Shown here piece after piece: positions 23,846-33,808 of a DNA stretch of 64,000 nucleotides (the stretch's first letter is position 1; each line of letters opens with the position of its first letter). The stretch is taken from contig JAJTTP010000010.1 in assembly GCA_023313575.1 (NCBI GenBank), positions 1,719,324-1,783,323 of the forward strand, given 5' to 3'. This DNA comes from Eutypella sp. D-1. Lineage: Eukaryota; Ascomycota; Sordariomycetes; Xylariales; Diatrypaceae. The notes beneath the pieces are model-generated. The model was not told the DNA's origin, made no database searches, and was given only the letters and a program-made list of their open reading frames with translations. Both the position numbers and the translations under genes were made by a program.

Positions 23846-26800
23846 CTAGTCCCTGCCCAGCTCCGACTTCCTCGGCCTGAGGGCCCTCACAGGGGAGCCT
23901 GATCCAATGCCCGCGCTCGCGTCCTTGCCCTTCAGGGGCGAGGGGCTCCTAGCCGGCGAGCTTGCAGGGCTGTGGTCGCGGCTCAGGCTCTCGATGCTCT
24001 CGACCATCTCGAGGACCCTGGTGCGGGGTTGGGATTGGTAAGGAGAGTGGTATGGGGCGGCGGGCCTCTCGAGCCGGACGGCCTCGGCGGAGAACACGTC
24101 GCCCTCGCTGTGCAGGTCCGAGGCCGTGCGGGACGGCTGGCTCGCCCGCTGCGCCTCTAGCTCCGCTCCTAGCAGCTCGATCTCGTGCTCTAGCGCTGAG
24201 AGCCGGGAGCCTCGTTTCTTATCCCGCCGCTCGTTTCCTTCGTCCTTTCCGTCATCGTCCTTACCCTCGTCGTTGACGTCCAGTCCCCTTCCAGCTCCGG
24301 CAAGGTCCTGTTTCTTCTCGCCTTCTTCTTCATGTCTTCCCTGTTGCTTTTGCTGCTGTCGTTCCTCTCCGCGCGGGGTCTCCTGTCGGGGAATTTCAAG
24401 CCGTAGACTCGGAACGGTATGCGTGGAGAGCCTACAGCCGCCTTCGGCGTCGGCCTCGGCGTCCTCGCTTCCCAAGCTATGCACGGACACGAGGGCGCGT
24501 CTCTCGTCCGCCTGGTCCTCCTCTTCTTCGTCTCCCGGGTTCACCAGCACGCCGCTCATCGCGTCGTCGATCTCCGGTTCGGCGTTAACGACCCGGAGCC
24601 GCTCCTTGGGCACCGTGAACATGACCTGCACCAGCCTGCGCTCGATCGCCTTCTCGATGTCCCACTCATCGTCGTCCTCGGCCCCAGCCCGGGCCCCGTC
24701 CCCGCGCGCGCGGGCGTACCTGTCTTCTCCTGCCGCCGCGCCCATCCGGGAGCTCTCGCCATTTCCGCCATCGGTCTCCCAGGCCCCGCGCCCGCCTTTC
24801 CTCCGTAGTAGCCCGCCCGCCGCGATACTTCCTAGGCCACCGAGCCTCGCCGCATCGATGTCGTTAGCAGCCTCGGCGAAGCTTCCGCGGCGCGGACTCC
24901 CGCGATGACCACTGTTACCGTCGCTCCCCTGACTACTGCCGGGCGGGCTGGGTGACGGTCCACTGAAGACGCGCCTGAGACTGCCGAGCCAGCCGCTGCG
25001 CCGCTGAGGCTTGGACTTGCTCGGACTGCCGGGCGGAGACAAGGGTTCGTCATCGCCACCCTCGGTGGCGTCCCTTTGCCGTCCTAGTAGCAAGGACGGC
25101 CCCTCGGCTCGCAAGGTTTGGAAACTTGAGCGCGCCGTATTATAGCTGGGCGACGCCGCCGAGCCGGACCCGGACCCAGAACCCTCGCTCCCAGCCACGC
25201 CGCTGCCACCGCTGTTACCCGTTCCGGTTCGCCCCTCTGCCGCGGCCGTAGACGCTGCAATCCCGAATCCCGGCGCGCGTAGATGAAGTTGCGAGCGCAC
25301 GGAGTCTGATCGACTCGGCGTTAGGCCGCTGCGGTTCGACTCCGATATGTTACTCTCCGTCCGCGACTCGTCGTCACCCGTACCACCACCAGCGGCTCCA
25401 CCGCTCACGCCGCCGAAGAAAGCGCCGAGAGAACGTGCCGAGCGCGTCGACTTGTCGGTCGCGCGTCGCATGAGCGACGGCCGGAATGTCTGGTTCGTCG
25501 GGGAGGAAGAGGAGGGGCCAGCAGACGCCTGACGCGAGGACGCGGCCGCCGTCGCCGCTGCCATGCGTCCGGAGAGCAGCGCATCCGCCGCGTCGATGTC
25601 CGTCATCCAGTCCTGCACCTCCGGGTCTGTGGTCATAGTCTGCGTCCGGCGCTCGCGCTCCGGGCTCGGCGTCATGGAAGCGCGGCTCGCGGCCTGTGGG
25701 AAGGACACAGGCCGATCCTGCGTCGTCGGCGTCGCGAAGGGGTCTGAGTACCGCGCACTATCACGGTCCGTCGGTTCGCGGTCACGCTCGCTGTCCTTCT
25801 CGCCCTCGCGCACCGGACTCAGGGGCTCGGCGCCAACGTCGCCGTCATCGTCTTCGCCGTCTTTCTCGGCCCCACCGCCTCCGTCGTGTAGTGAGGTCTC
25901 CTCGTCCGCCTCATAGATCGGGTGGATCGGCCCCGTTGCCGTCGGCTGGTACTGTCCTCTGCCGGCGGGACCTCCTCGCGGCGGGAGCGCCGAGGTCATC
26001 AGGTTTCCGCCCCGCACCTGTTGCGATCCGCTGTGCAGGGTTCTGTAGCCGAGCGCATTCGTGCCCTTGCCGTGGGGGTCGGGGCCACCGGCGTACCAGG
26101 GGAACACGCCGCCTCCTCCGCCGCCGCCGCTGTGCCGGCTCTCTGCCATTTCGTTGAAGTCGTCGTGGATAAAATGCGAGTTGTCCTGCGCGAGCGCCTG
26201 CAGCGCCGAGTTGCGGATGGTGCGCCGGTGCCGCTGCCGCCGGCGGTAAAATAGGTATGCTAGTACGCCGACGATAATCGCCAGGAGCCCCAGGCCTAGC
26301 CCCAGCCCGAATCCGAGGCGCTTCTTCTGGTCCTCCGACGTGTCCTTCTCGCCGCCTGTTGTTGTCTCGTCGTTGTTGTCATTGGGCGCGGTGCGTGACA
26401 GGGGGTTCGTGTAGTCGTCGGTCCAGGTCATCGATGTCAGGTTGAGGAACATGGGAACGCCACTGCCGCCGCCGCTCCCCTGTCTCTTCGTAGCTCGGCT
26501 GCCACCTGAGGGCGAGATATTGTAACCTCCGTAGACCAACATGACGTTCCCGGGGAGTAGGGTGGCGCCGTGGCCGTAAATGCCGGAGCCCGGGGGCTGA
26601 GCATCCGCAGGCACAGACCACCGCCATTCGCCGTCGCCGCCGTAGTCCGCGCCAACGTGGAGGACGGCAAGCTGGGGCTCGGCGGCTTGGTTCAGGTCGC
26701 CGACCCAGCCGCCCAGGACGACGAGGGAAGTACCGTCCTCGTTCAGCACGGCCGTGTGGCCGGAGCGGCTGTCTATGGTTTCGGGCGCATCGTCCTCGCT

Positions 26801-27916
26801 CTTTACGGCTAACTCGAAGTCTGAGTTAGAATTGGTAGACTCCGAGCCCTCTACCTTGATCTCGGATACGAAGCCCCAGGTCTCCTCGGGCAGGCTCCAC
26901 AGGGCCACGGTGCCCATGTCGACGAAGGCGTTGCGCGTGTGCCCGCCCAGGAGTACGTAGTTCACCTGCTGAGTGACGGACCCGGATGAGCGGTTCGCGA
27001 TCGAGGGTGGTAATGCCGTTAAAGTGAATCCTGCGGAGGCGACAGGTGGGCCTTTGCTGGTCGCTGGTGCGACGACATATTCCCCTTCTTTATCATTCTC
27101 TGAGGGCGCGATGCGCAGCATCTGGTTCGAGTATGTAGCATTGGACTGTGCAGACCTCGTCTCGTCCGCATTTGTGTCCGGACACATTCCCCCGTACACA
27201 TATACCGTCGCTTTCGACATTTCCGGCTCCAGGGTCGTCGAGAAGCTCAGACTGCTGCCTAGGAAGCCCGGACCACACTGCTTGGTCCCGTCGCTACCTG
27301 CACCATTATCCTCTGCTGCCGTGCTTTGTCGAGTCCACGATGCGCCACCGCCGCCGTTGCCGTCTACAGACGGGTCAAGAGTCCATATGCTCGACTCCGT
27401 CGCCGGGGAGGAGCAATCGCCGGCGAAGACGATGATAGTGCCATTGTCGGCGAGCGAGGCGCTGAAGGCTACGGTGCTACTGCCATTCTCGCCGGGGTCC
27501 GGGAGAAAGGGAAGATGGGTTGACAGCGATACCGCTGTGGACGAAGAGGAGGCGTTGCCCACATTTGCTGAGATGTTTAGTGCTAAAAGTTCGACGGCGG
27601 TGGGATCGCCGTCGCGCGGGGAGAATATGTAAGCGATGTCCGGGGTGGCGTTTTGCTGGAGTGGCACCGTGTTCGCCTCCGGGATCAGGATGGTTGTGGG
27701 AATGTACGGTAGTAATGGTTGGTGTGATGCGGCGGCGGCGACAACACCGGGCGGTACCAATGATGAAGATAGTGATGGTGATGATGTTATGAGTGCCAAG
27801 ATGACTATGGACAGCAGGTAGTCAAAGCGTGAAGTTAGGCGCGATCGTGGTAAGATCGGTAAGAGTGATCCCCGGCCGGGGGCGCCGCCGCGTGGTACGG
27901 GCGAGGACGACGCCAT
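23846..27916 (-). CDS. Kelch-repeat single-pass membrane protein with long cytoplasmic tail
   Basis: A 1356-aa intronless frame. I place the start at the ATG at 27916; the open frame continues 10 codons further upstream only from a GTG. A signal-anchor-like helix (LLSIVILALITSSPSLSSS, about residues 34-52) precedes an ectodomain with five kelch-type strands: IIVFAGD (about 161), VYVYGGM (238), YVLLGGH (320), LVVLGGW (399) and MLVYGGY (459), with many NxS/T sites. A membrane helix (LGLGLGLLAIIVGVLAYLFY, about 538-557) is followed by RRRQRHRR, marking the cytoplasmic side. The remaining roughly 790 residues are Ser, Gly, Pro, Asp and Glu rich and likely disordered, with an acidic/Lys block ending near a short coiled coil (LSALEHEIELLGAELEAQ). 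Such proteins are usually annotated as kelch or galactose oxidase-like; a role in polarity or surface signalling is a guess. Confidence 0.8.
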   Translation of the reverse strand: MASSSPVPRGGAPGRGSLLPILPRSRLTSRFDYLLSIVILALITSSPSLSSSLVPPGVVAAAASHQPLLPYIPTTILIPEANTVPLQQNATPDIAYIFSPRDGDPTAVELLALNISANVGNASSSSTAVSLSTHLPFLPDPGENGSSTVAFSASLADNGTIIVFAGDCSSPATESSIWTLDPSVDGNGGGGASWTRQSTAAEDNGAGSDGTKQCGPGFLGSSLSFSTTLEPEMSKATVYVYGGMCPDTNADETRSAQSNATYSNQMLRIAPSENDKEGEYVVAPATSKGPPVASAGFTLTALPPSIANRSSGSVTQQVNYVLLGGHTRNAFVDMGTVALWSLPEETWGFVSEIKVEGSESTNSNSDFELAVKSEDDAPETIDSRSGHTAVLNEDGTSLVVLGGWVGDLNQAAEPQLAVLHVGADYGGDGEWRWSVPADAQPPGSGIYGHGATLLPGNVMLVYGGYNISPSGGSRATKRQGSGGGSGVPMFLNLTSMTWTDDYTNPLSRTAPNDNNDETTTGGEKDTSEDQKKRLGFGLGLGLGLLAIIVGVLAYLFYRRRQRHRRTIRNSALQALAQDNSHFIHDDFNEMAESRHSGGGGGGGVFPWYAGGPDPHGKGTNALGYRTLHSGSQQVRGGNLMTSALPPRGGPAGRGQYQPTATGPIHPIYEADEETSLHDGGGGAEKDGEDDDGDVGAEPLSPVREGEKDSERDREPTDRDSARYSDPFATPTTQDRPVSFPQAASRASMTPSPERERRTQTMTTDPEVQDWMTDIDAADALLSGRMAAATAAASSRQASAGPSSSSPTNQTFRPSLMRRATDKSTRSARSLGAFFGGVSGGAAGGGTGDDESRTESNISESNRSGLTPSRSDSVRSQLHLRAPGFGIAASTAAAEGRTGTGNSGGSGVAGSEGSGSGSGSAASPSYNTARSSFQTLRAEGPSLLLGRQRDATEGGDDEPLSPPGSPSKSKPQRRSGWLGSLRRVFSGPSPSPPGSSQGSDGNSGHRGSPRRGSFAEAANDIDAARLGGLGSIAAGGLLRRKGGRGAWETDGGNGESSRMGAAAGEDRYARARGDGARAGAEDDDEWDIEKAIERRLVQVMFTVPKERLRVVNAEPEIDDAMSGVLVNPGDEEEEDQADERRALVSVHSLGSEDAEADAEGGCRLSTHTVPSLRLEIPRQETPRGEERQQQKQQGRHEEEGEKKQDLAGAGRGLDVNDEGKDDDGKDEGNERRDKKRGSRLSALEHEIELLGAELEAQRASQPSRTASDLHSEGDVFSAEAVRLERPAAPYHSPYQSQPRTRVLEMVESIESLSRDHSPASSPARSPSPLKGKDASAGIGSGSPVRALRPRKSELGRD

Positions 27917-29457
27917 CCCCAGGGAGGGAGAGAGAGAAAAGTCCACACTTGGCTTCTGTTGCGGGCTACTCGTGTCTCAGATACGCGGGCACGACATGGT
28001 CCTTTAGCCGCATGGGAGGAAATTCGTGAAAGACAAGTATGCAGCGTTGCGGAGATTGGGATAGATCAAATCAATCAATTATTGTTAGGGGACCGGGGAG
28101 GGGGCGCGCAACGCAACGTAGTCAGTTGTTAGTTGTTGATGGGAATGGGTCCGGTCCGTTTCCTGCGCTGGGCTAGACTGTCTCTCGCATCCGAGAAATT
28201 GGTAAGGACTGTCTATCTATCTGTCTGTTCTGTCGGACCGGCCGTCCTGCGATCTAAGGGTAAAAAGAAATCAAATGGATGGAGGGATGGGAGTTTAATG
28301 GCGGGGCTGTAGAAACAACGATGAGTTGTTCGTCGTCCGAGCTTTTTTTGGTTTCGTTGGCTTGTCAATCAATTCAATCTATGCAAGCAACGACTTATGC
28401 TTCCGAAGTTGCGGGGGCACGGTGCAACAGGAAGTAGGCCGCTTGTTTGGTCTTTTCTTTTTCTTGAAAAACCGGCATGGAAAGATCAGGATAAGTTTCG
28501 CGCTCCCTTTTTCCTTTTCTTTTTTGGCTTGAGATGTTGAGAGAAGACGGCGGTCACTCTTTTGATCAACAAAACAGGAAACCCGAGGCAGCGTGTATAC
28601 AAGGAAGGAGATGGTGAGAATGAAAATACCACGCCTAAGTGGGCAACAATCACACCAAAAAACCCTTACCCGGGCATCCGTCTATTGAATTCATTTTCTT
28701 GATACAGCTAGCTAGCTAGCAACAATAGGAAGATTTGACAAGCTTGTTCTGGGCCTCGTCGGCGCTTCGCAACAAGCTAATCCGGCACAAGCCGGTGTTG
28801 ATAAACGGCCGTTGCGGGGACAACGGCGGGTGTGGGGCACTACCCCGTTGCATCGCCGACAAAGACTGACCAATGATACTCACTACTGGCCTTAAGGACT
28901 TACCTACCTTGGAACTTGTCACATCAGCAAACCATTTTCTTGGCACATCTGACTAACACAGGATTTTTTGCGACTACAAACTTGGAAGATCCTACATACA
29001 CTAACACAAGTTGCTTTGGAGACACAAAGGAAAAGAGATGACATCGAGTGACATGTATGACGACGGGTACGTCCCTGGAGCAAAACCATTACGAAGGTAT
29101 CCAGATTATAGACACCAACCAGCCCAACAATATAATAACACCTTGCACAAGATGCAACAGGCAAATGAGCAACAAACGGCAACGGTAATTGTATTATACA
29201 TAACATCCTCTTACAAATGCCGTGATCCCAGCTCCAGATTATAACACCCCTTTCCTGCCCGGCCAGCGAGCACGGAGCCTGCTTGTGGAAATAGCGTTGC
29301 TGTTGTTTGTAGCTTGACGACCGCTATAGATCGGAGTATCAGATGATTAGCAGCGTTGGTACTAAGTGGTAGTGAGAGTTTTGACATAATGCGCCATAGC
29401 TGGGCTCCCCGCAGTGCGCATATCCTTTTGGTCCCGGCGGCGGTTCTGGAGTTGGTA
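27917..29457. other. Intergenic region upstream of the kelch gene
   Basis: About 1.5 kb holding the probable promoter and leader of the kelch gene on the left and the 3' end of the coiled-coil gene on the right. There is a GCTAGCTAGCTAGC self-complementary run at about 28707-28720. Short frames have no recognisable features. Confidence 0.45.
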
Positions 29458-31005
29458 TTAAGTGCTCGCAGTATTCGCTGGTGTGGGAGCAGGGTTTGCT
29501 GGAGCTAGGCCCGGGATAGTTTTATACATGTCAGCCATCTGCTGCTTGTAGGCAGCCACTTGCTTCTCCAGCTCGATGACCTTGGTACCGAGGGTAACGA
29601 CCTGCTCGTCGGCCTTGGTCTTCTCGCTCTGGAGACTCTTGATCTGATCCGACACACTTCGACGTCCTTCGCCGGACATGGCGTCCTCGTACGCCTTGAC
29701 AATTCCGCGCTGCTGCTGATTCTCGGCGACTTGACGGCCGAGTCGGGCCGTCAAATCCGAGACGTTCCGTTGTAAGGCTGAGATCTGAAGGTATTGCTGG
29801 GTCGCAGTCGATTCCATGTTTCTGTTCTTAGCATCCCAAGAAGTGGTCCTCTGTGTGATGTCCGGCGCGGGTAACGTTATTACCGGTGGGCGGCCCTCCA
29901 TCTCCCTCAAATACTCGGTGCCCGGACGGTCGCCATAGGCCGGGAGAACGAAGAGCGGGCCGTGGCCACTGCCCTTGATACGATAGAAACGGGTACTAAT
30001 CTCTACGGCAACGATGCCGCGGGTCTTATCTTGTTCGTAAAGCGTGCCCCCGACGACACCGTGCTCCTCGTGTACCTTATCTACGCGATCAAGAGCGGCC
30101 TCCTTCTTATCCAGCGTCTGATGAACGAAGTTAAAGACGTCTTCGCCGGCATTGGCGAGAATCCATCGGTCTTGCGGGAACACAATTTCCCTGCCAGACC
30201 GGCCGTCTGGCCCGTGAGCACTGTTGTGCTGTGCGGGGACGATGGCTTCATTCGCGAGCAGCTCTAGGCAGTTGCCGTAGTTAATCTCTAGCTCGTGCAT
30301 CCGGGTCACCAAGTGCTGAGTGTGTAGTATCCACTGGCCGACCAGCGTCTCCTTGGCGCTCTTGAGCGCCTCTGACTCGTTTGCTGTGGGTTGGTCCGTC
30401 GGAATAATGGACAACAGGCCTCCTAGCGCAGAGTACTCATGGTCCAGGCGCTCCAGACAATCGTTGGCATGCATCAGGAGCGTCAGGTGATTCTCGAAGG
30501 GCCGGTACTGGGCTTCCTTGTTCTCCTCCACGAGCTGCTGGGGTATTGTTTCTAGGGGACAGTGGTACTCGACTCCATCGATGTCACTGTTAGACCTGAT
30601 CAGGTTTACCAGGCTATTCAGGGGCCTTTGGTGATCCTTGTCGAGACTGTCGTAGTGGACCAGCAGGTTATTGAGCCAGTCGAAGGCTTCATGCTGAGTG
30701 AATGCGCGGGTGGTCTCGCCATCCTTGACATTTGCATTGTCGATTTCTCCTGATTCCCGAGATGGGTTGATCATGGAGATCAGTACAGCAAGCGACTGGG
30801 CATGTTGTTTCAAGGAGAGAAGAGTTGGCGGCCGGCCAGGCGTTGACAGGTAGGAACAGTTCACGTGCTCAAGCAATTTAGCCTTCTGACTATTCAAGAA
30901 CGAGTGGTTCGATACGTATGGCAGGGACCAATGAGTCCCCCTGATATAGCCCTCAAGACCATCGTGTACCTCGGACACGAGATCATTCGGGTTAGCCTGC
31001 GTCAT
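29458..31005 (-). CDS. Hypothetical protein with C-terminal coiled coil
   Basis: A 515-aa intronless frame from ATG 31005 to TAA 29458. I do not recognise the family. The first roughly 350 residues are mixed alpha-helical in character, with no membrane helix or signal peptide. A segment PLFVLPAYGDRPGTEYLREM sits near 350. From about residue 400 there is a heptad-like coiled coil (LQRNVSDLTARLGRQVAENQ, then SLQSEKTKADEQVVTLGTKV and ELEKQVAAYKQQMADMY), followed by a Pro/Ala/Thr tail. Codon use is even and the frame is long compared with competing frames, so it is very likely a real gene. A structural or scaffold role is possible from the coiled coil but is inference. It is divergent from the Csc1-like gene, 2.8 kb away. 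Confidence 0.7.
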   Translation of the reverse strand: MTQANPNDLVSEVHDGLEGYIRGTHWSLPYVSNHSFLNSQKAKLLEHVNCSYLSTPGRPPTLLSLKQHAQSLAVLISMINPSRESGEIDNANVKDGETTRAFTQHEAFDWLNNLLVHYDSLDKDHQRPLNSLVNLIRSNSDIDGVEYHCPLETIPQQLVEENKEAQYRPFENHLTLLMHANDCLERLDHEYSALGGLLSIIPTDQPTANESEALKSAKETLVGQWILHTQHLVTRMHELEINYGNCLELLANEAIVPAQHNSAHGPDGRSGREIVFPQDRWILANAGEDVFNFVHQTLDKKEAALDRVDKVHEEHGVVGGTLYEQDKTRGIVAVEISTRFYRIKGSGHGPLFVLPAYGDRPGTEYLREMEGRPPVITLPAPDITQRTTSWDAKNRNMESTATQQYLQISALQRNVSDLTARLGRQVAENQQQRGIVKAYEDAMSGEGRRSVSDQIKSLQSEKTKADEQVVTLGTKVIELEKQVAAYKQQMADMYKTIPGLAPANPAPTPANTAST

Positions 31006-33808
31006 GGTGGTAACGAGCGAGATATGGTTCAGGAATTTCGTAGGAGGTGAAAGTGTTACAGGTTACCCTAGACAGTTGACCGACGAAGATCGGCTTCAAC
31101 GCAACACGTTTGAGATAAAGGAGATATACTGCTGGGATCACACGGAGAGACCAACTCTCATCGAGAAGAGAAGGGCAATAAGGCTAACCTCCATGGCTCG
31201 TAGGAATGCCCGAACTATCTACGAAGCAGCTGCAAACATACCTGCATTCAGGTTAAAAAGCCTACGACATCGCAAAACAAAGACTACTCATGAAAGAAGT
31301 CCGCGACCATGCTGCTTTGCGCGGATGAATGGTGGTTGCGACGAATCCGGATCCGTCAATGGACATGGAACCGGGGCGCGCCACCACGTTCTCCGACGAA
31401 GGTTGACGGATTAAGTTGGGTGAATGCTTCTCATATCGGGACATCATTTTAAGGTTGCTCTCCTTGGCTTAGTTTTCCGAAAGAATTAAGTATGGCATGC
31501 AGTCATTTTGGCATACAAGCCGCCCGAATTTCCTTACGCATCGCCGCTATAGTAAGAGACATTTCGACATTTCGTTGCCGGAGCCGGCAAATGCTTGGTT
31601 AACCGCGGAAACATGTGAATCCTCTAGGTCCACAACTAACACCAATGAAGCAGCAGCTATGTACTTAATTAAGTACCTAATGCATGGATGTTATTTCTGG
31701 AAAGGGTGGACACCTGTCTACTTACCTAAGAGCGCTCCTACCTAATAGTATAAGTTCCTACACAAGTATGTAGGTATGCTATGCATGACGTATTGATGAA
31801 GCATAAGCCGAAGAGAGGCCATTGCACAGTACGGCAATCGGCAGCGTATAACAAGCGCTAGAGCAGCAGATTGACAAGTCCACGGACTTCCAGGAGTGCA
31901 CTGCAGGTTCCGACTCTTATATTAAAGTTCAAGTCACCTACTTACCATGTATGTTATGGATACAAAGTAATGTAACCGCGACCGCAGCCGCAACCGCGAC
32001 TGTAACTGCGACATAGGATCTCAGAGATCGGCGGCACCTGCGATCTAAGCTGGAACTCGATTTACCTAAGTATGTATGTTAGTTTAGGTGTTGAGGTATA
32101 AGGTTACTCGGTTGATTTAATTGATCAATTGATGATAAGACCTGAGGAATATTGAGGAGTCGGAAATTTAGGTAGACAAAGGCTTCGAGAGTATAACTGA
32201 TCATCAGCCAATTACCTTCTAAAGTTAGGCTATCCGGCTGTCAGGCCTGTGTATCCGTACTTAGGTAACCTAACACTCCTACTAGGTTGTTATAGAAAGA
32301 AATGCTATGAATCATCGTAATATTAGCTCATCATATCCCAATATCTCAATATGAGACAACAACAACACCAGCATAGCAGTACACAGCATCACAGCATTCA
32401 ATATGGACACCCATCGGCGACCACAAAATCAGACACATCGTTAGTCAAGTACCTAGGTAGTTACCAAGAAATAATTCACTAGATTATCCCAAATACTATC
32501 TTAGCAACACGACTAAATGGATAGCGTCCGCGATTAAAAAGAGACTATTCAACACTCTAAAGCATATCCGGGCGGCAGTTGATAGGCCATTCATGAATTT
32601 CGGGCAATTTATCAACACCATCATCTCGTTTTTAGTGGCTTTTGTGACGTTCAGCTTGTGATGTCACGACGCGCCCAGACCAATTGAGAAAATTCAGAAA
32701 AAATAGCAGAAAATCTAGATCGGTGTCCACCGCCCCCCAGCACATCATAATTATCACCATCCCACTAGAGGTGAAACAAAAACAATTTAAGTCTCCATTT
32801 TCTGCATTTCCTGCATTTCTCCTGCATCAGATGTTTAGCAAATCGTTATTATCGCACCTTCCCTTTAAGTTCCTGCCATTCTCCTTGTTTTTTTCTCCTT
32901 CTTTCTGATCGCTTGGCCGCTTCCCTCTGCGGCCACGAATTATCGACGAATTACTCTTCATACATACTGGACTTGGCAGCCCTGGTTCCCCATCGTATAA
33001 ACCCTGTAATAGAGCCCCTCTTTATAACGCGCGGCGTGGTCCGCTAGTTCCCTCAGTTCGACTTCCCGAAGCGCTGGGAACTATTCAGACAGGCTGGGAG
33101 TGTTACACGTGCTCTAAGCCAAGCTGCAAGAAACTTGGAAGTTGAAGGAGGTACGAAGTCGGTGCCCCCGTCCCTCCCTTCTCCTCCCCTCCCCTGGTGT
33201 AAGCGCAACAGGTGCATCCGCTGGATATCCCCTGAAACCCAGATCTTAGTTGGGTCGATCGACAAGGGTAGGTGCCAACCCTGCCAACCTTACTGCCCCT
33301 ACTTCTGTAGTCACCAACCATCTTCCCTCCTTGACCTCATCCAATGATCCACACCCTCCATTGTCATATAACCCTCTGCCGCTACTCTTTATCTTGAATC
33401 CCCGTCGCCTAGCCCGCCAGCCAGCCAGCCTAAAGAAAAATCCTGGTTCTGAGGCCTCTTAGATCGACACCATGAGCCCACCCTACTAGCCAGCCGCTAC
33501 CTCGAACTAACTATTGATGCCAATAAAGAATTCAGCTTCCTCCTTTGCGCCTCTATTCGGAACCTCCCCAAACCGGTCTAGACGCTTCCTAGTTTTTTAG
33601 GCCCTCCCTACGCGTCTCGTCTCATCTTGACGTCCACCCTCTTTCCCTCCTTTTAGTCCTCTTGTCGGACGACATTCTTGTCGTTTTCTGTCATTTTTGG
33701 GGGACTCGAGATAAATCGTTATCTGAAAGGTTGACCGTTTCATCGGTTCATTGTTTTCCTTTTCGAACACCTGCTGGAGGGTGAGGGCATCAGGAGACCG
33801 ATTTCGAC
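31006..33808. other. Divergent intergenic region, coiled-coil gene / Csc1-like gene
   Basis: About 2.8 kb. It includes a degenerate hexamer run (CCGCGA / CCGCAG / CCGCAA type) at about 31976-32012, TACCTAGGTAGTTACC at about 32451, and an AT-rich stretch. The last 600 bp, pyrimidine-rich on the plus strand, are likely promoter and leader of the Csc1-like gene. No convincing coding frame is present. Confidence 0.45.

Noticed and set aside
23962..24908. Open frames of up to 260 codons on the plus strand inside the kelch gene
   Set aside because: They are antisense shadows of a GC-rich, Ser/Arg/Gly-rich coding region; the minus-strand frame has kelch motifs, a membrane helix and continuous coding over 4 kb.
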